From contig CAJTYU010000018.1 of the NCBI GenBank assembly GCA_910584095.1, positions 1 through 64,000 of the forward strand: a stretch of 64,000 bases of DNA, in the 5' to 3' direction. The notes beneath the pieces are model-generated. The model was given only the letters and a program-made list of their open reading frames with translations, was not told the DNA's origin and made no database searches. Each line of letters starts with the position of its first letter. Within the stretch, counting starts at the first letter, position 1. Position numbers and translations under genes: made by a program. The DNA comes from an uncultured Dorea sp. Its GTDB lineage: Bacteria > Bacillota > Clostridia > Lachnospirales > Lachnospiraceae. Positions 51,603 to 60,900 of the stretch are shown here, one piece after another.

Positions 51603-52376
51603 TTACAGAATACTATTTCCTTTCCCATCTACGTTGGAAGCATCCACGCCCCATGAACTCATAATGGCGTCCTTGGCGTTATGGGTCTGCACCGCATCTA
51701 CGTCTACATCCACGAAAAACTGCACGCCGTCATATTTATACACCATGGTAATTATTCCGGTTTTCTTATTCTCTTCTATTCTCACGGCCTCCGCAATAGA
51801 ACCGTCGATACGGATGCTGTCCGCAAACAGCTCGCTGGTTTTTCCCGACGGAAGTATTCCCTTATAATATAGTTCAATGCATTCCTTGGATTGATTCTCT
51901 CCCTCAATCCATTTGTCGGTATTTACCAAGTTCAGATGGATCAGATCCGGCGATAGGGTCGTTTCCTTTTTGCCGTTTTTATCCTTCCATGACCTGTAAA
52001 TGCGTACCCGGACATATTCGTCGATCGTCCCGCTGTTGGTTACTGCTAGCTCTTCCTTGTAATCTTTGTTTAGGACCAGCTTCCCGCCCTCCGGGATCAT
52101 GTTCTGAAGCAGCGCGCCCTTCTTCGGGTTTTCCTTATCGTTGGTGTCCTGATCCCATTTATCCTGATCATAATTGCGCCAGCTTACCTCTTCGCCGTTT
52201 TCCAAAAGCGTTACGCCGATCTGGGATACTATAATCTCCGCCTCATAGTTCTGGCTCTGGTAGGTCAGCGCCGCCCTTGTGCTTCCTACCGCGCTTCCAA
52301 GCAGCAGCATCACCGCCAGTACAAGCAGCAGGTACGTAACCTTTCTGTTATTGGAGGCTCTTCTCTTCCTCTTCAT
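51603..52376 (-). CDS. TasA/CalY-like SipW substrate, 257 residues
   Basis: Secreted protein with an unusual signal: basic residues then VTYLLLVLAVMLLLGSAVGSTRAA, followed by LTYQSQNYEAEIIVSQIGVT. The small-residue-rich cleavage region and following beta strand resemble SipW-dependent precursors such as TasA and camelysin. The mature part is a beta-rich domain (YKEELAVTNSGTIDEYVRVR; IELYYKGILPSGKTSELF). It has no C-terminal anchor. Its start overlaps the stop of the 203-residue gene by one base (TAATG). It probably forms or caps an extracellular fibre. Homology to TasA is inferred from signal and architecture, not from alignment. Confidence 0.7.
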   Translation of the reverse strand: MKRKRRASNNRKVTYLLLVLAVMLLLGSAVGSTRAALTYQSQNYEAEIIVSQIGVTLLENGEEVSWRNYDQDKWDQDTNDKENPKKGALLQNMIPEGGKLVLNKDYKEELAVTNSGTIDEYVRVRIYRSWKDKNGKKETTLSPDLIHLNLVNTDKWIEGENQSKECIELYYKGILPSGKTSELFADSIRIDGSIAEAVRIEENKKTGIITMVYKYDGVQFFVDVDVDAVQTHNAKDAIMSSWGVDASNVDGKGNSIL

Positions 52377-52987
52377 TAGTTGCCAGCCCCCTCTCCGCCG
52401 TCTACTTCAACAAAATCCGTATAAATGGTATTCCAGTCTGCCGTTGCTTCCCCATTATCACCATAGATTACCGGGGTGCACTCCTGAACTACAACCACGT
52501 TAAACTTATCCTTGATCCATTCCGCATTCGGATCCTCCGGTTCCATAAAATTCGGATCCTTTAATAAATCTGTTACATCAATCTTAATATCCAGCCCGGT
52601 TGTCGTCCCTCCGATCGGGAGCGCCGGTCTGTAATACCAGTATTCATATCCATACGCATCCGCCTGATCTCCCTTATACCAGTTGCCGGCGCCCTCCGCG
52701 TCGTAAATGTCGACCTTTACCTGCGCTCCATGGAATACCTTAACCCGGACAAAGCAGTCGCCCTTCGTAGATACATTCTCCAACGTAAGATGCTTTGTCA
52801 GATTGCTTACACTCTCATGAATCTCCGTCCTGGCGTCCAGATTTACAACATGACTTCCCCCGGCCGACACATAGGTAGTAAAATATGCCATCGAACTCTC
52901 AAGGGTCAGTCCCGCCAGCAGACTCAGGGCTGCGGCTGACATTGCAATCGTTTTCTTATATCTCTGTATTCTTTTCATACCTGTCAC
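52376..52987 (-). CDS. TasA/CalY-like SipW substrate, 203 residues
   Basis: A 203-residue secreted protein. The signal (ALSLLAGLTLESSMAYFTTYVSAGG) has the AxFxD-like junction of TasA precursors at MAYFTTYVSAGG, expected for SipW cleavage. The mature domain continues SHVVNLDARTEIHESVSNLT and FVRVKVFHGAQVKVDIYDAE, the NVSTKGDCFVRV stretch being typical of camelysin-like strands. It has no anchor. It lies 9 bases after the pilin-like gene and overlaps the next TasA-like gene by one base. It is a likely fibre subunit processed by the SipW homologue. Confidence 0.72.
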   Translation of the reverse strand: MTGMKRIQRYKKTIAMSAAALSLLAGLTLESSMAYFTTYVSAGGSHVVNLDARTEIHESVSNLTKHLTLENVSTKGDCFVRVKVFHGAQVKVDIYDAEGAGNWYKGDQADAYGYEYWYYRPALPIGGTTTGLDIKIDVTDLLKDPNFMEPEDPNAEWIKDKFNVVVVQECTPVIYGDNGEATADWNTIYTDFVEVDGGEGAGN

Positions 52988-52996
52988 AGCCCCTTT

Positions 52997-54103
52997 CTAA
53001 AATTCTGGTCCTGACTTCCATTCCCAGACTCCGTTTTCTCTTTCAAACTGATTATTTACTCCATAACCGCCCCGGTTTCCGCCGTTATATCTATTCTGGA
53101 AGGTTACCGCCGGGATCTGTACTGTCGCTCCGTTTATAACCTGCCCTTCTGCATTCTCAACCGCTTCATCAGACCAGATCAGTACGTCCTTGGCTATATC
53201 TCCGACTGCCTCGTAACTGGCTCCGGTATATATCTCCGTTACTGTTACAGTAATACCAGCCGGAATATGCTCCAGCGTCACAGTCTCAGACGCCAGTTCT
53301 TCATGCGTCGTGCTTACCACGTCGCTGTATAACAATTCGCCGGTTTCCGGATCTCTTCCCTCAACCAAGAATGTAAATGTAGTCTGTCCCAGCGTCTCGT
53401 TGAAATTCTCCAATTCCTTCGTGATCTCCAGCCTGCCGAACAGCGGCTCTGCCTCTGGTTTCAAGCCGATCTCCGTATTATATATCCATTCGTCGCTTCC
53501 TGTCTGCGTCGCATTTCCGTCTTCATCATAGCCCGTCGTATACGCGCTGCTTGGAAGCGCCGTCAAATACGGGGCAAAGGAATACTTCACTGTATAATCC
53601 AGATTAAATGTCGTCTCCGGTACCACCAGATACATTCCCGGCGCAAGTCCCGTAAAAGTCGCTGTCCCCGACTGAATGGTCTCGTTCCAATAAAGCTGCT
53701 CTCCTTCATTTGAAGCCTCTTTTGCCGCTTCAAGATTCTCTTTGGCCGCCGCCGTCTTCGCCATATCCAGCCATTCGGATGCTTTTGTCTCACTGTTAAT
53801 CCCACTCAAATCCACGGATTTAAACGGTGCGTATGTCTCATAATTCTGGCCCGTCACATCCACGCTTGCAACCCGGTAAAGGTCTGCCGGAATACTCATT
53901 GCGTTAAAATCTTCCAAATATTCGTCATTGCCATGTTTATCTCCATTTCTGCCGATTGATACAGAGATCTCGATACTGCAGTCTTTCCTCTCCAAATCAA
54001 CTGCTTTCGCCGCATACGTCTGCTGCATGGACAGCCCTGTCACCGCCATAAGCGCCGCCAGAACTACTGCACATCCGGTTTTTGCTTTCCTGCTTATCTT
54101 CAA
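52997..54103 (-). CDS. Pilin-like prealbumin-fold protein without wall anchor
   Basis: A 368-residue secreted protein. The signal peptide is AVVLAALMAVTGLSMQQTYA. Residues 40-215 form a pilin-like N-terminal domain (ATFTGLAPGMYLVVPETTFN, where VVPET resembles an E-box). A Cna-B-type domain lies at about 222-345 (GRLEITKELENFNETLGQTT; VTLEHIPAGITVTVTEIYTG). Unusually it ends NRYNGGNRGGYGVNNQFERENGVWEWKSGPEF-like (last 24 residues), with no LPXTG, hydrophobic helix or basic tail. It overlaps the sortase gene end by 4 bases (ATGA), so it belongs to the pilus operon. It may be a base, linker or secreted subunit. Confidence 0.78.
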   Translation of the reverse strand: MKISRKAKTGCAVVLAALMAVTGLSMQQTYAAKAVDLERKDCSIEISVSIGRNGDKHGNDEYLEDFNAMSIPADLYRVASVDVTGQNYETYAPFKSVDLSGINSETKASEWLDMAKTAAAKENLEAAKEASNEGEQLYWNETIQSGTATFTGLAPGMYLVVPETTFNLDYTVKYSFAPYLTALPSSAYTTGYDEDGNATQTGSDEWIYNTEIGLKPEAEPLFGRLEITKELENFNETLGQTTFTFLVEGRDPETGELLYSDVVSTTHEELASETVTLEHIPAGITVTVTEIYTGASYEAVGDIAKDVLIWSDEAVENAEGQVINGATVQIPAVTFQNRYNGGNRGGYGVNNQFERENGVWEWKSGPEF

Positions 54104-55038
54104 CTTTCTCCCTCCTCACGGTTTTCTGCTTCCGTCTTCGCTTCCCGCTCTGTTCCTGCCGTCGGTTCTGCCGCCGTCTGCCGCAGGCTCTTTTTCTTCA
54201 TCATCCGGCGCATTACGAATATCGCCAGCGCCGTTATGCCAAGTCCGAGCAGCAGATATAACATATAATAGTTCTGAATCGCCTGCACCATGGATTCCGC
54301 CGGCGTTGACTCCAGCTCCCCGTCATAGGGAACCCTGTGTCCCCGTACCAGCAGGCGGTGGCTGTTCACGCCGTAAGGCGTACAGGTAAACAGTGTCACA
54401 TAATCCTGACCCTCTTCCACCTTCAGCGCCTCCTCCAGTGCATCGTAATCATCCTTCTCAACCATCGGGAGCACCCGGTCCACCTCATACGCCATATCCT
54501 CATTTAGGATATGCAGGTAGAATCTGTCCTTCTCCTTCAACTGGTCTATATCCGTAAACAGCTTCGCACTGGGAAGTCCCCTATGCGCCGACATTACGCT
54601 GTGGTTGCTCTCGCCGCCGATGGGAAGCTTGGTGCCGTTTAGATGCCCCACTCCGGTCTGGAGTACATCCTCATCAGTTCCATGGTAAATGGACAGCTTA
54701 ACGTTTATTTTAGGTATGGTAATGTATCCCATAACGCCGTCCCCAGCCACATTCAGCACCTTCCAGTATTCGGTATCCGTAATATCCTCTGAATGCTCTG
54801 TTCCAAATATATCCGTACGAATGCTGTTGCCTGCAAACGTCTGATTATAATCCCTTGCCGCCTCCCACTCCAGCTCGAAATCCTCCTCTGTCATCTCCTC
54901 AACTACATTCTCATAGTTAGAAATAAGCTTTGACTGGCGGTAGGTATTCCACTGGTTTGCGATTGTTGGATAAGCGAGAATCCCAAAACCTACTAGAAAC
55001 AGCAGTCCGAATAGGAATGTGGATATTTTTCTCATCAT
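54100..55038 (-). CDS. Class C sortase 2 of the pilus operon
   Basis: Pilin-polymerising transpeptidase, 312 residues. It has an N-terminal membrane helix (FLFGLLFLVGFGILAYPTIA) and a C-terminal one (LYLLLGLGITALAIFVMRRM), the class C layout. The catalytic residues are His152 (SAHRG), Cys219 in TLFTCTPYG and Arg228 (NSHRLLVRGHRV). A lid-like stretch precedes the core. It follows the other sortase gene by 6 bases and overlaps the pilin-like gene. Substrates are probably the LPXTG pilin at 56155-57810 and perhaps the other anchored proteins here. Confidence 0.93.
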   Translation of the reverse strand: MMRKISTFLFGLLFLVGFGILAYPTIANQWNTYRQSKLISNYENVVEEMTEEDFELEWEAARDYNQTFAGNSIRTDIFGTEHSEDITDTEYWKVLNVAGDGVMGYITIPKINVKLSIYHGTDEDVLQTGVGHLNGTKLPIGGESNHSVMSAHRGLPSAKLFTDIDQLKEKDRFYLHILNEDMAYEVDRVLPMVEKDDYDALEEALKVEEGQDYVTLFTCTPYGVNSHRLLVRGHRVPYDGELESTPAESMVQAIQNYYMLYLLLGLGITALAIFVMRRMMKKKSLRQTAAEPTAGTEREAKTEAENREEGES

Positions 55039-55044
55039 CGCTAT

Positions 55045-56001
55045 CTACTCCTTCTGCTTTTCCTCTTCATCTATATCAGCCTCCGGTTCGTCCATGGATC
55101 CTGCCTGCCCTCCGCCTGTCTCCGCTTCCATAACCGTCTTCTCGGCAGTCTTTGCCTTCCTAAGCTTCTGCTCTCTCTTATATAAGAAGAAACTAAACAA
55201 ACCGGTTACTAATAGACCGACTACGATCCAAAGTATATAATTCGTGTGGAGACTCATATTGTTCAATGGCACTCCTTCATCCTCAAGAGCTTTTGGATCA
55301 TAAGGCACTCTGTGTCCCCGTACCAGCAGGCGGTGGCTGTTCACCCCATACGGCGTACAGGTAACCAGTGTTACTAAGTCCATCCCCTCTATCACGGACA
55401 ACGCTTCCGTCTCCTCCGGCTCGATCGTCGTTATCCGATCCACCTCATAACAAAGAGTATCATTCAGTATATGGAGCAGAAAATGATCCCCTTTCTGCAT
55501 CTTATCCAAATCTGTAAACAACACGGCGCTTGGCAGTCCTCTATGCGCGGTGATAACCGCATGGGTATTCTCTCCGCCCACTGGAAGAGAACTTCCCTCC
55601 AGATGTCCTGCCGCCTTTTGCAATATCTCGTCATCCGTACCGTGGAAAATGGGGAGCGTAATCTTGATCTTTGGGATCTCTACTGTTCCCATAATCCCAT
55701 CCTCCGCAATGTTCAAGCTGGACATATATGCGTCGTCCTCATCTGAAGCTTCCGCCACTGCAAATGCATCCGGAAGAATACTTGGAAGCAACGCCTGATT
55801 ATAGCTTTGCGCTTTCTGCCACTCCGCATTATAATCCAGCGCGCCCTCCGCTTCCTTTTCAGCTACAACCTGATCATAATGGGAAATCAACTGTTTCTGC
55901 CTGTAATTATTCCACTGGTTTGCCATAAATGGATACAGCAGTAAGGACAATCCGGCTAAAAATAGCACAACTATGAAAATTTTACTCGTTTTCTTTTTCA
56001 T
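55045..56001 (-). CDS. Class C sortase 1 of the pilus operon
   Basis: Second class C sortase, 318 residues, clearly related to the first. N-terminal helix IVVLFLAGLSLLLYPFMANQ, catalytic His153 (TAHRG), Cys215 in TLVTCTPYG, Arg224 (NSHRLLVRGHRV) and C-terminal helix YILWIVVGLLVTGLFSFFLY. It starts 153 bases after the major pilin gene, across a stable hairpin. Two tandem class C sortases usually imply two pilin substrates; here one may handle the LPXTG pilin and the other an accessory protein, but sequence alone does not show which. Confidence 0.93.
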   Translation of the reverse strand: MKKKTSKIFIVVLFLAGLSLLLYPFMANQWNNYRQKQLISHYDQVVAEKEAEGALDYNAEWQKAQSYNQALLPSILPDAFAVAEASDEDDAYMSSLNIAEDGIMGTVEIPKIKITLPIFHGTDDEILQKAAGHLEGSSLPVGGENTHAVITAHRGLPSAVLFTDLDKMQKGDHFLLHILNDTLCYEVDRITTIEPEETEALSVIEGMDLVTLVTCTPYGVNSHRLLVRGHRVPYDPKALEDEGVPLNNMSLHTNYILWIVVGLLVTGLFSFFLYKREQKLRKAKTAEKTVMEAETGGGQAGSMDEPEADIDEEEKQKE

Positions 56002-56044
56002 CCGAACTCTCCTTGCTGTTGCATTTATATTTTCTTTCTTTGCT

Positions 56045-56071
56045 GCTCCGGGACAATAAATGCCCCGGAGC
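56045..56071 (-). repeat. GC-rich hairpin between major pilin and sortase genes
   Basis: GCTCCGGG (56045-56052) pairs with CCCGGAGC (56064-56071), loop of 11. No T-run follows. It may stabilise the pilin mRNA or lower sortase expression relative to the pilin. Confidence 0.6.
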
Positions 56072-56154
56072 CTTATAAATTTAAGTATTGTATAACTATT
56101 CAGCCTGCGCTGAACCGTCCCTTATGTTAGATAACCATACTGGCTGATGGTTCA

Positions 56155-57810
56155 CTATTTCGCAGATTTTCTGCGGCTCGCGAAGAATAATGCTGCTGCA
56201 ACAACCATGATCAAGCATCCGCCGATGGTGAAAATCGTAGTACCGATACCACCAGTTGATGGGAGAGATGCAAGCTTCGTATCTGTGATAGTCCGATCGC
56301 CTTCTTTGTCTCTTCCATCAATTGTAACCTTATCAGAATCTACAGTATATGTGGTTACCATATCATATTTCACGCCATCTATTGTTTTGTTTGTCTCTTT
56401 CGTCTCAGTAATTTCTGGCATATTCAGCTTATAAGCTTCCGTATTCAGACTGTATCCTTCCGGGGCCTTTGTCTCTACTACGTAATACTCTTTCTGGGCA
56501 TCCAAACTGTCAAATAATGCGATTCCGTCAGCGCCTTTAGTTGCCTTAGTCTCTACAACCTTCAAACCTACTTGGCTATCAGATGGAACTGCGCCGTTTT
56601 CAAGTTTCTCGATTTTTCCCTTCCCAGTTGCTGCGTCAACTGAATATACATGGGTTACTTCTGCTGCATTTTCTGGTTTTACATATAATGTAAATTCCGC
56701 TCCAGCAAGTTTATCAGCATTTTCGCCTAATTTCTGAATATCTGCCTTTACACTTGGGCTGATAATCTTAAATTTTGATGTGTTATCTCCTGGATCGCCA
56801 AGTTCAACGTCTGATCCTCCCGCCGGAGTATCCTTTGAAGTTGTGGATTCAACATCATTTTCCAAAGGCCACTCCCATGTAACCTCTGTAACTTTAACGT
56901 CATAGGTGATCTCTACCTGTTTTCCAGCATAAGCGGAATTATAATAATTACTATCCTCAAAAGTACCCAAGTCAAGTGTAATCTTTGCATCACTATTTCT
57001 TGTTATTTTATAATCTGTACCAGCTACAAGCGTTTTATCACTTCCGTTTACGCCTTTGATAACTACTTGAAGCTTCTCAGCAACATCTTCTGCGAACTCT
57101 CCACGTGTCAGCGTATCAGTGATTATAAACTTTTTGTTCTTTTGATCTGCATCATAATATGGATATCTCTGCGTTACTTTGTACTTAACGGTGTCGGTCG
57201 TTGCAACGGACTCGCCCTTATCGCTTCCTGTATCCTCTCCGTCAGCATCCAGTATCGGATCATTCAGCTCTTTGGTCACTCCGTCCTTTGCGCCTTTTGC
57301 TGAAACTTTCGTATCTGCCACAAGCTGCTGGCTGCCTTCCTGATAAGCCACATATGCTAACATTCTGGTAAATGTCCAGCCTGTTTTTTCCGCACGGATA
57401 ACATATAATCCAGCCTCAGTTACATCAATTGTTCCATCAGATTTCGCCGGTGTGGCATTAGACATATCAACTTTATCCAGTGCTGCACCCAATTTCTCTG
57501 TAGTATTGATTGTGCCAGCCTCTGCATTCTTATTATCGTTTGCTTTATTCCCAGATGTCTCTGTTTTGCCTGCCGCCAACAGCTCATCAATAGTAATGCC
57601 AAGGTTTTCATAGCCCTCCACAAATGCCCATCCGCTCGCGCTTGCTGGGTCTGGTTTTACAATCTGCACATAAGTCACCTTAGCGTCCTCCGCTCCTTCT
57701 GGCAGACTGACCGTAATCTTCGCTGGATCTGCCGCAAAAGAGGTCAACGACATACCCAGTACCATTGCCAATGATAAAATCACTGCAAATAGTCTTTTAA
57801 ACTTTTTCAT
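56155..57810 (-). CDS. LPXTG-anchored major pilin (SpaH/EbpB-like)
   Basis: Probable shaft pilin, 551 residues from the ATG at 57810, which has AGGAG 7 bases upstream (an ATG at 57885 gives a long basic extension and is rejected). Signal peptide LFAVILSLAMVLGMSLTSFA, then three Ig-like domains. The middle part has TDTVKYKVTQRYPYYDADQK and the C-terminal Cna-B domain carries an E-box (YYVVETKAPEGYSL), both linked to internal isopeptide bonds in this family. The sorting signal is LPSTGGIGTTIFTIGGCLIM plus a basic tail. It precedes the two class C sortase genes. The pilin lysine used for polymerisation is not certain from sequence; VTYVQIVKPDP near residue 45 is one candidate. Confidence 0.92.
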   Translation of the reverse strand: MKKFKRLFAVILSLAMVLGMSLTSFAADPAKITVSLPEGAEDAKVTYVQIVKPDPASASGWAFVEGYENLGITIDELLAAGKTETSGNKANDNKNAEAGTINTTEKLGAALDKVDMSNATPAKSDGTIDVTEAGLYVIRAEKTGWTFTRMLAYVAYQEGSQQLVADTKVSAKGAKDGVTKELNDPILDADGEDTGSDKGESVATTDTVKYKVTQRYPYYDADQKNKKFIITDTLTRGEFAEDVAEKLQVVIKGVNGSDKTLVAGTDYKITRNSDAKITLDLGTFEDSNYYNSAYAGKQVEITYDVKVTEVTWEWPLENDVESTTSKDTPAGGSDVELGDPGDNTSKFKIISPSVKADIQKLGENADKLAGAEFTLYVKPENAAEVTHVYSVDAATGKGKIEKLENGAVPSDSQVGLKVVETKATKGADGIALFDSLDAQKEYYVVETKAPEGYSLNTEAYKLNMPEITETKETNKTIDGVKYDMVTTYTVDSDKVTIDGRDKEGDRTITDTKLASLPSTGGIGTTIFTIGGCLIMVVAAALFFASRRKSAK

Positions 57811-57905
57811 TCTCTTTCTCCTTTTCTGATTTCTTTTTTGCTTTACTTTAGAGTTACATGTGTTATACAATGCTTTCCCTAACATAAGCTATACGCCTAT
57901 GTACA

Positions 57906-57923
57906 GGCGGTGCAAGGACCGCC
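57906..57923 (-). repeat. Small GC hairpin after the giant adhesin gene
   Basis: GGCGGT and ACCGCC pair around a six-base loop, 20 bases past the stop codon of the 1508-residue gene. No T-run follows on the minus strand, so at most a weak attenuator before the major pilin gene. Confidence 0.45.
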
Positions 57924-57942
57924 AAAAAGTTATGTTCATATC

Positions 57943-60900
57943 CTAACTTTCCAGCACCTCCTTACGTTTTTTTCTATATGTTAGCAGTGCCCCCGCCGCC
58001 ATTAGCAGCGCCCCACTGAACATATACAGGTGAATTCCATTTCCACCGGTAGATGGAAGAGCATATACTACTTCATTCTTAAATCCATATACAAAAATCA
58101 GCTCTCCATTCGTATCACTATCAACCTGTATTGGTTTTACCGGAGTTTTGTTCTCATCATTCAAAGTAACAACTGCTTTGATCGTAGAGCCCTTCTCATT
58201 TTCTATCTCTGTAATAGTTACAATCCACTCTACCCCGCTCAGTCTATATCCTGTCGGCGCTTCTGTTTCTTTCATTACATATACGCCCGGTTCTATTTTT
58301 TCACTTGGCGAAGATTCTCCCTGTTTCGTCCATACTATGCCGTTCTCTGTAGATATCCCGTCATATGTCGGAAGTTTATTAATTTGTCTCTCGCCATCAT
58401 TTGAACTAGGCTGTAACACTGGATCGTCGGTTTCCTCTGGCTTAGGCGACAATAAGAATTTAGCTCCCTCTAGATTATCGGTTTGCATATCGCTGCCTTT
58501 TTTAACCATTTTGAACTTAGTAAGTAATGTATTGGTTACTGTTAATGTAACCGGCCCTCCATCGGCATCAACCGCCTGATTTCCTTCAGAATCAACCGCC
58601 GGAGCTCCCATAGAGTAACTTACTTTATACTTCGCGTTTTCTTTCCCCGCAAGTTGAGTTCCTTCGTCAATCTCTTTTAGAACTTCTTTGCCGTTTTCCA
58701 TTACCTTACACATTTCTCTTACACTATAGAAAACTGGATCACATGTATAATACCTATTTCCGTCAATTCCTCCCTCATGCAGCACATAATTACAATATTT
58801 CGGAAGATTTGTAATTTCTTGCGGCTCCCATACTCCCGCTTCATTAGGCTTCAATGTAACATCCTTATAGTTTCCCTTTGTATCTTGGTAGGCTTCCCAA
58901 TTACCATTCTCGCCTTTTTTCGCATATAACCGCAAAATCACTTCATCAGGACGGTATTTGATCAAATCTCCGTCATCATTCACCCATTCCTTTGCGACCC
59001 GTACGCTGACTGGTTCCAATTTATTAATCATTTTACTTGGATTATTTGGATCAATCTCGCTCTCGTATCCTGGCGGAAGCTGTCCCCCTATTTCTTTCGC
59101 CGTATAGGAATAGTTATATTTTCCTTGAGTTGACCCATTAACCTCCGGCAATCCCGTCCATTTATAAGTCCAACTCTTTCCATCCGGACTGTCGTCAGGC
59201 AGCACTATTTTTTCACTTGTCGGCCTGCTTACTTTTATAGGGTTGCCATCCGCATCCTTTTCGCCAGTCTCATATTCTTGCACCAAAGTGATTTCAACTT
59301 TTTCAGGCCGGAACGGATTATTGCCGTCATTCCAAGTTTTCTCCAATGAATATTCTGTCTCTTTCATTGCCGGTAAATCAACCGGAACAGACTGCGGCAA
59401 TGTAAACTGGATAAAACAAGTAGAACCATATCCACCTCGTTCCATATAGAACACCTTCATGGTATGTGTTGTATTCTTATCTATCGGTTTTCCTTCCACA
59501 TCTGTACCCAAAAGATGATTCGCTTCCATCCACGCCCGCAGATCAATGGATTCTCCTACAGACTGATGTATACCACCGATATCAATTGCTAGTTTACCGT
59601 CAATAAACAACCAAAAATCATCATCACCGCGGAAATAAAATTCCATTGGCCCAGTATAATCTCCTACAGTAAAGTCAACTTGATAAGTCATTCCGAAATG
59701 CCAATTATGCGCCACCATATCGTCATTCTGAGCGTTAGACGTATTATAGTTATTCTGACTGCTGTTATTCCACCCATTACCATTTTTCTTCAAATAATAA
59801 TATTCCTTCTCTGCCGCTCCTATATTCGGATCCCTGTCCGCCTTCCCATTCACCTTATCCAGCGGCCAAAACAAGTTTGCCGGAACGTTAGAATAAACGC
59901 CAAATTCAGTCAAGTCTTTTGTAAGTGTATTTCCGCTTTTATCATTTACATGCTGTAACGTATACGTATCGCCTATTTGTTGAAAACTAAGGTCATATTT
60001 ATATTCTGTTGATCCTGTACCTGCTTTAAACAGAGTTTTAGGCACACTAACATTGTACTGTAAATTCCCGTTCTCATCTAAAGTGTCTTTTACAATGCCT
60101 TCTACAATTCTATAGTCTGTTGCTTGATTATTATACTTCCCATTACCTCCATTCAGTCTTTTTTGATTATCATTATTTAAACGATCACCATAAAATCTTG
60201 CGTCTGTCCACGTATTATACGGAGCCCAAGTAATCGCCCCTCTGTTATAATGAATTCCAGCCCAATCGCTCGCATTACCCGAACTATTCTGACCAACTCC
60301 AAGCTTAGCTGTACCACTATTTGTAAAATTGTCCGGATCATTAATTCCCTGTTCATCCGTTTTTATATACTTATACGTGTCAGTTCTCCTTGAACTCTCG
60401 TTTACACCTGTATCGTCCCAGTATTTCCCATCAGTAATGTCATAATCATAAAAATTCGCCTCTGTCTTAAATGTATCATTCTTTGTTTCTTTCGGCGTAT
60501 ACCAAAAACGAATAAGAGAACCTTCTTGCAAATTCTTTATTTCCGCATTACTGGATAAGTCATAACTTTCATACTCTGTCCATGTTTCCTTTCCTTCATT
60601 CTCCTCATTATTACTAATCCAAACCTTTGTTGCCGTATAATTAACGTCTTTCTCTTCTACATTGCAAATTTTACTTAACTGAACAATATCCGCATAATAC
60701 TCATTAGGAATCGAAATTTCATCTGTTGTATAAATTTCCGTTTTCAAATCCGATCTCGTATTTATATGTTTTGCTTTCCATGTATATACTTCATCAATTC
60801 CAGCTGAGGCATCTGCCCTCCTTGTACGCATTTCTCCAGTATTTTCGTCTTTTATTTGTCCAATTGTAGTAATACCCTCTCCCCAATGTTCTACCTTAAC

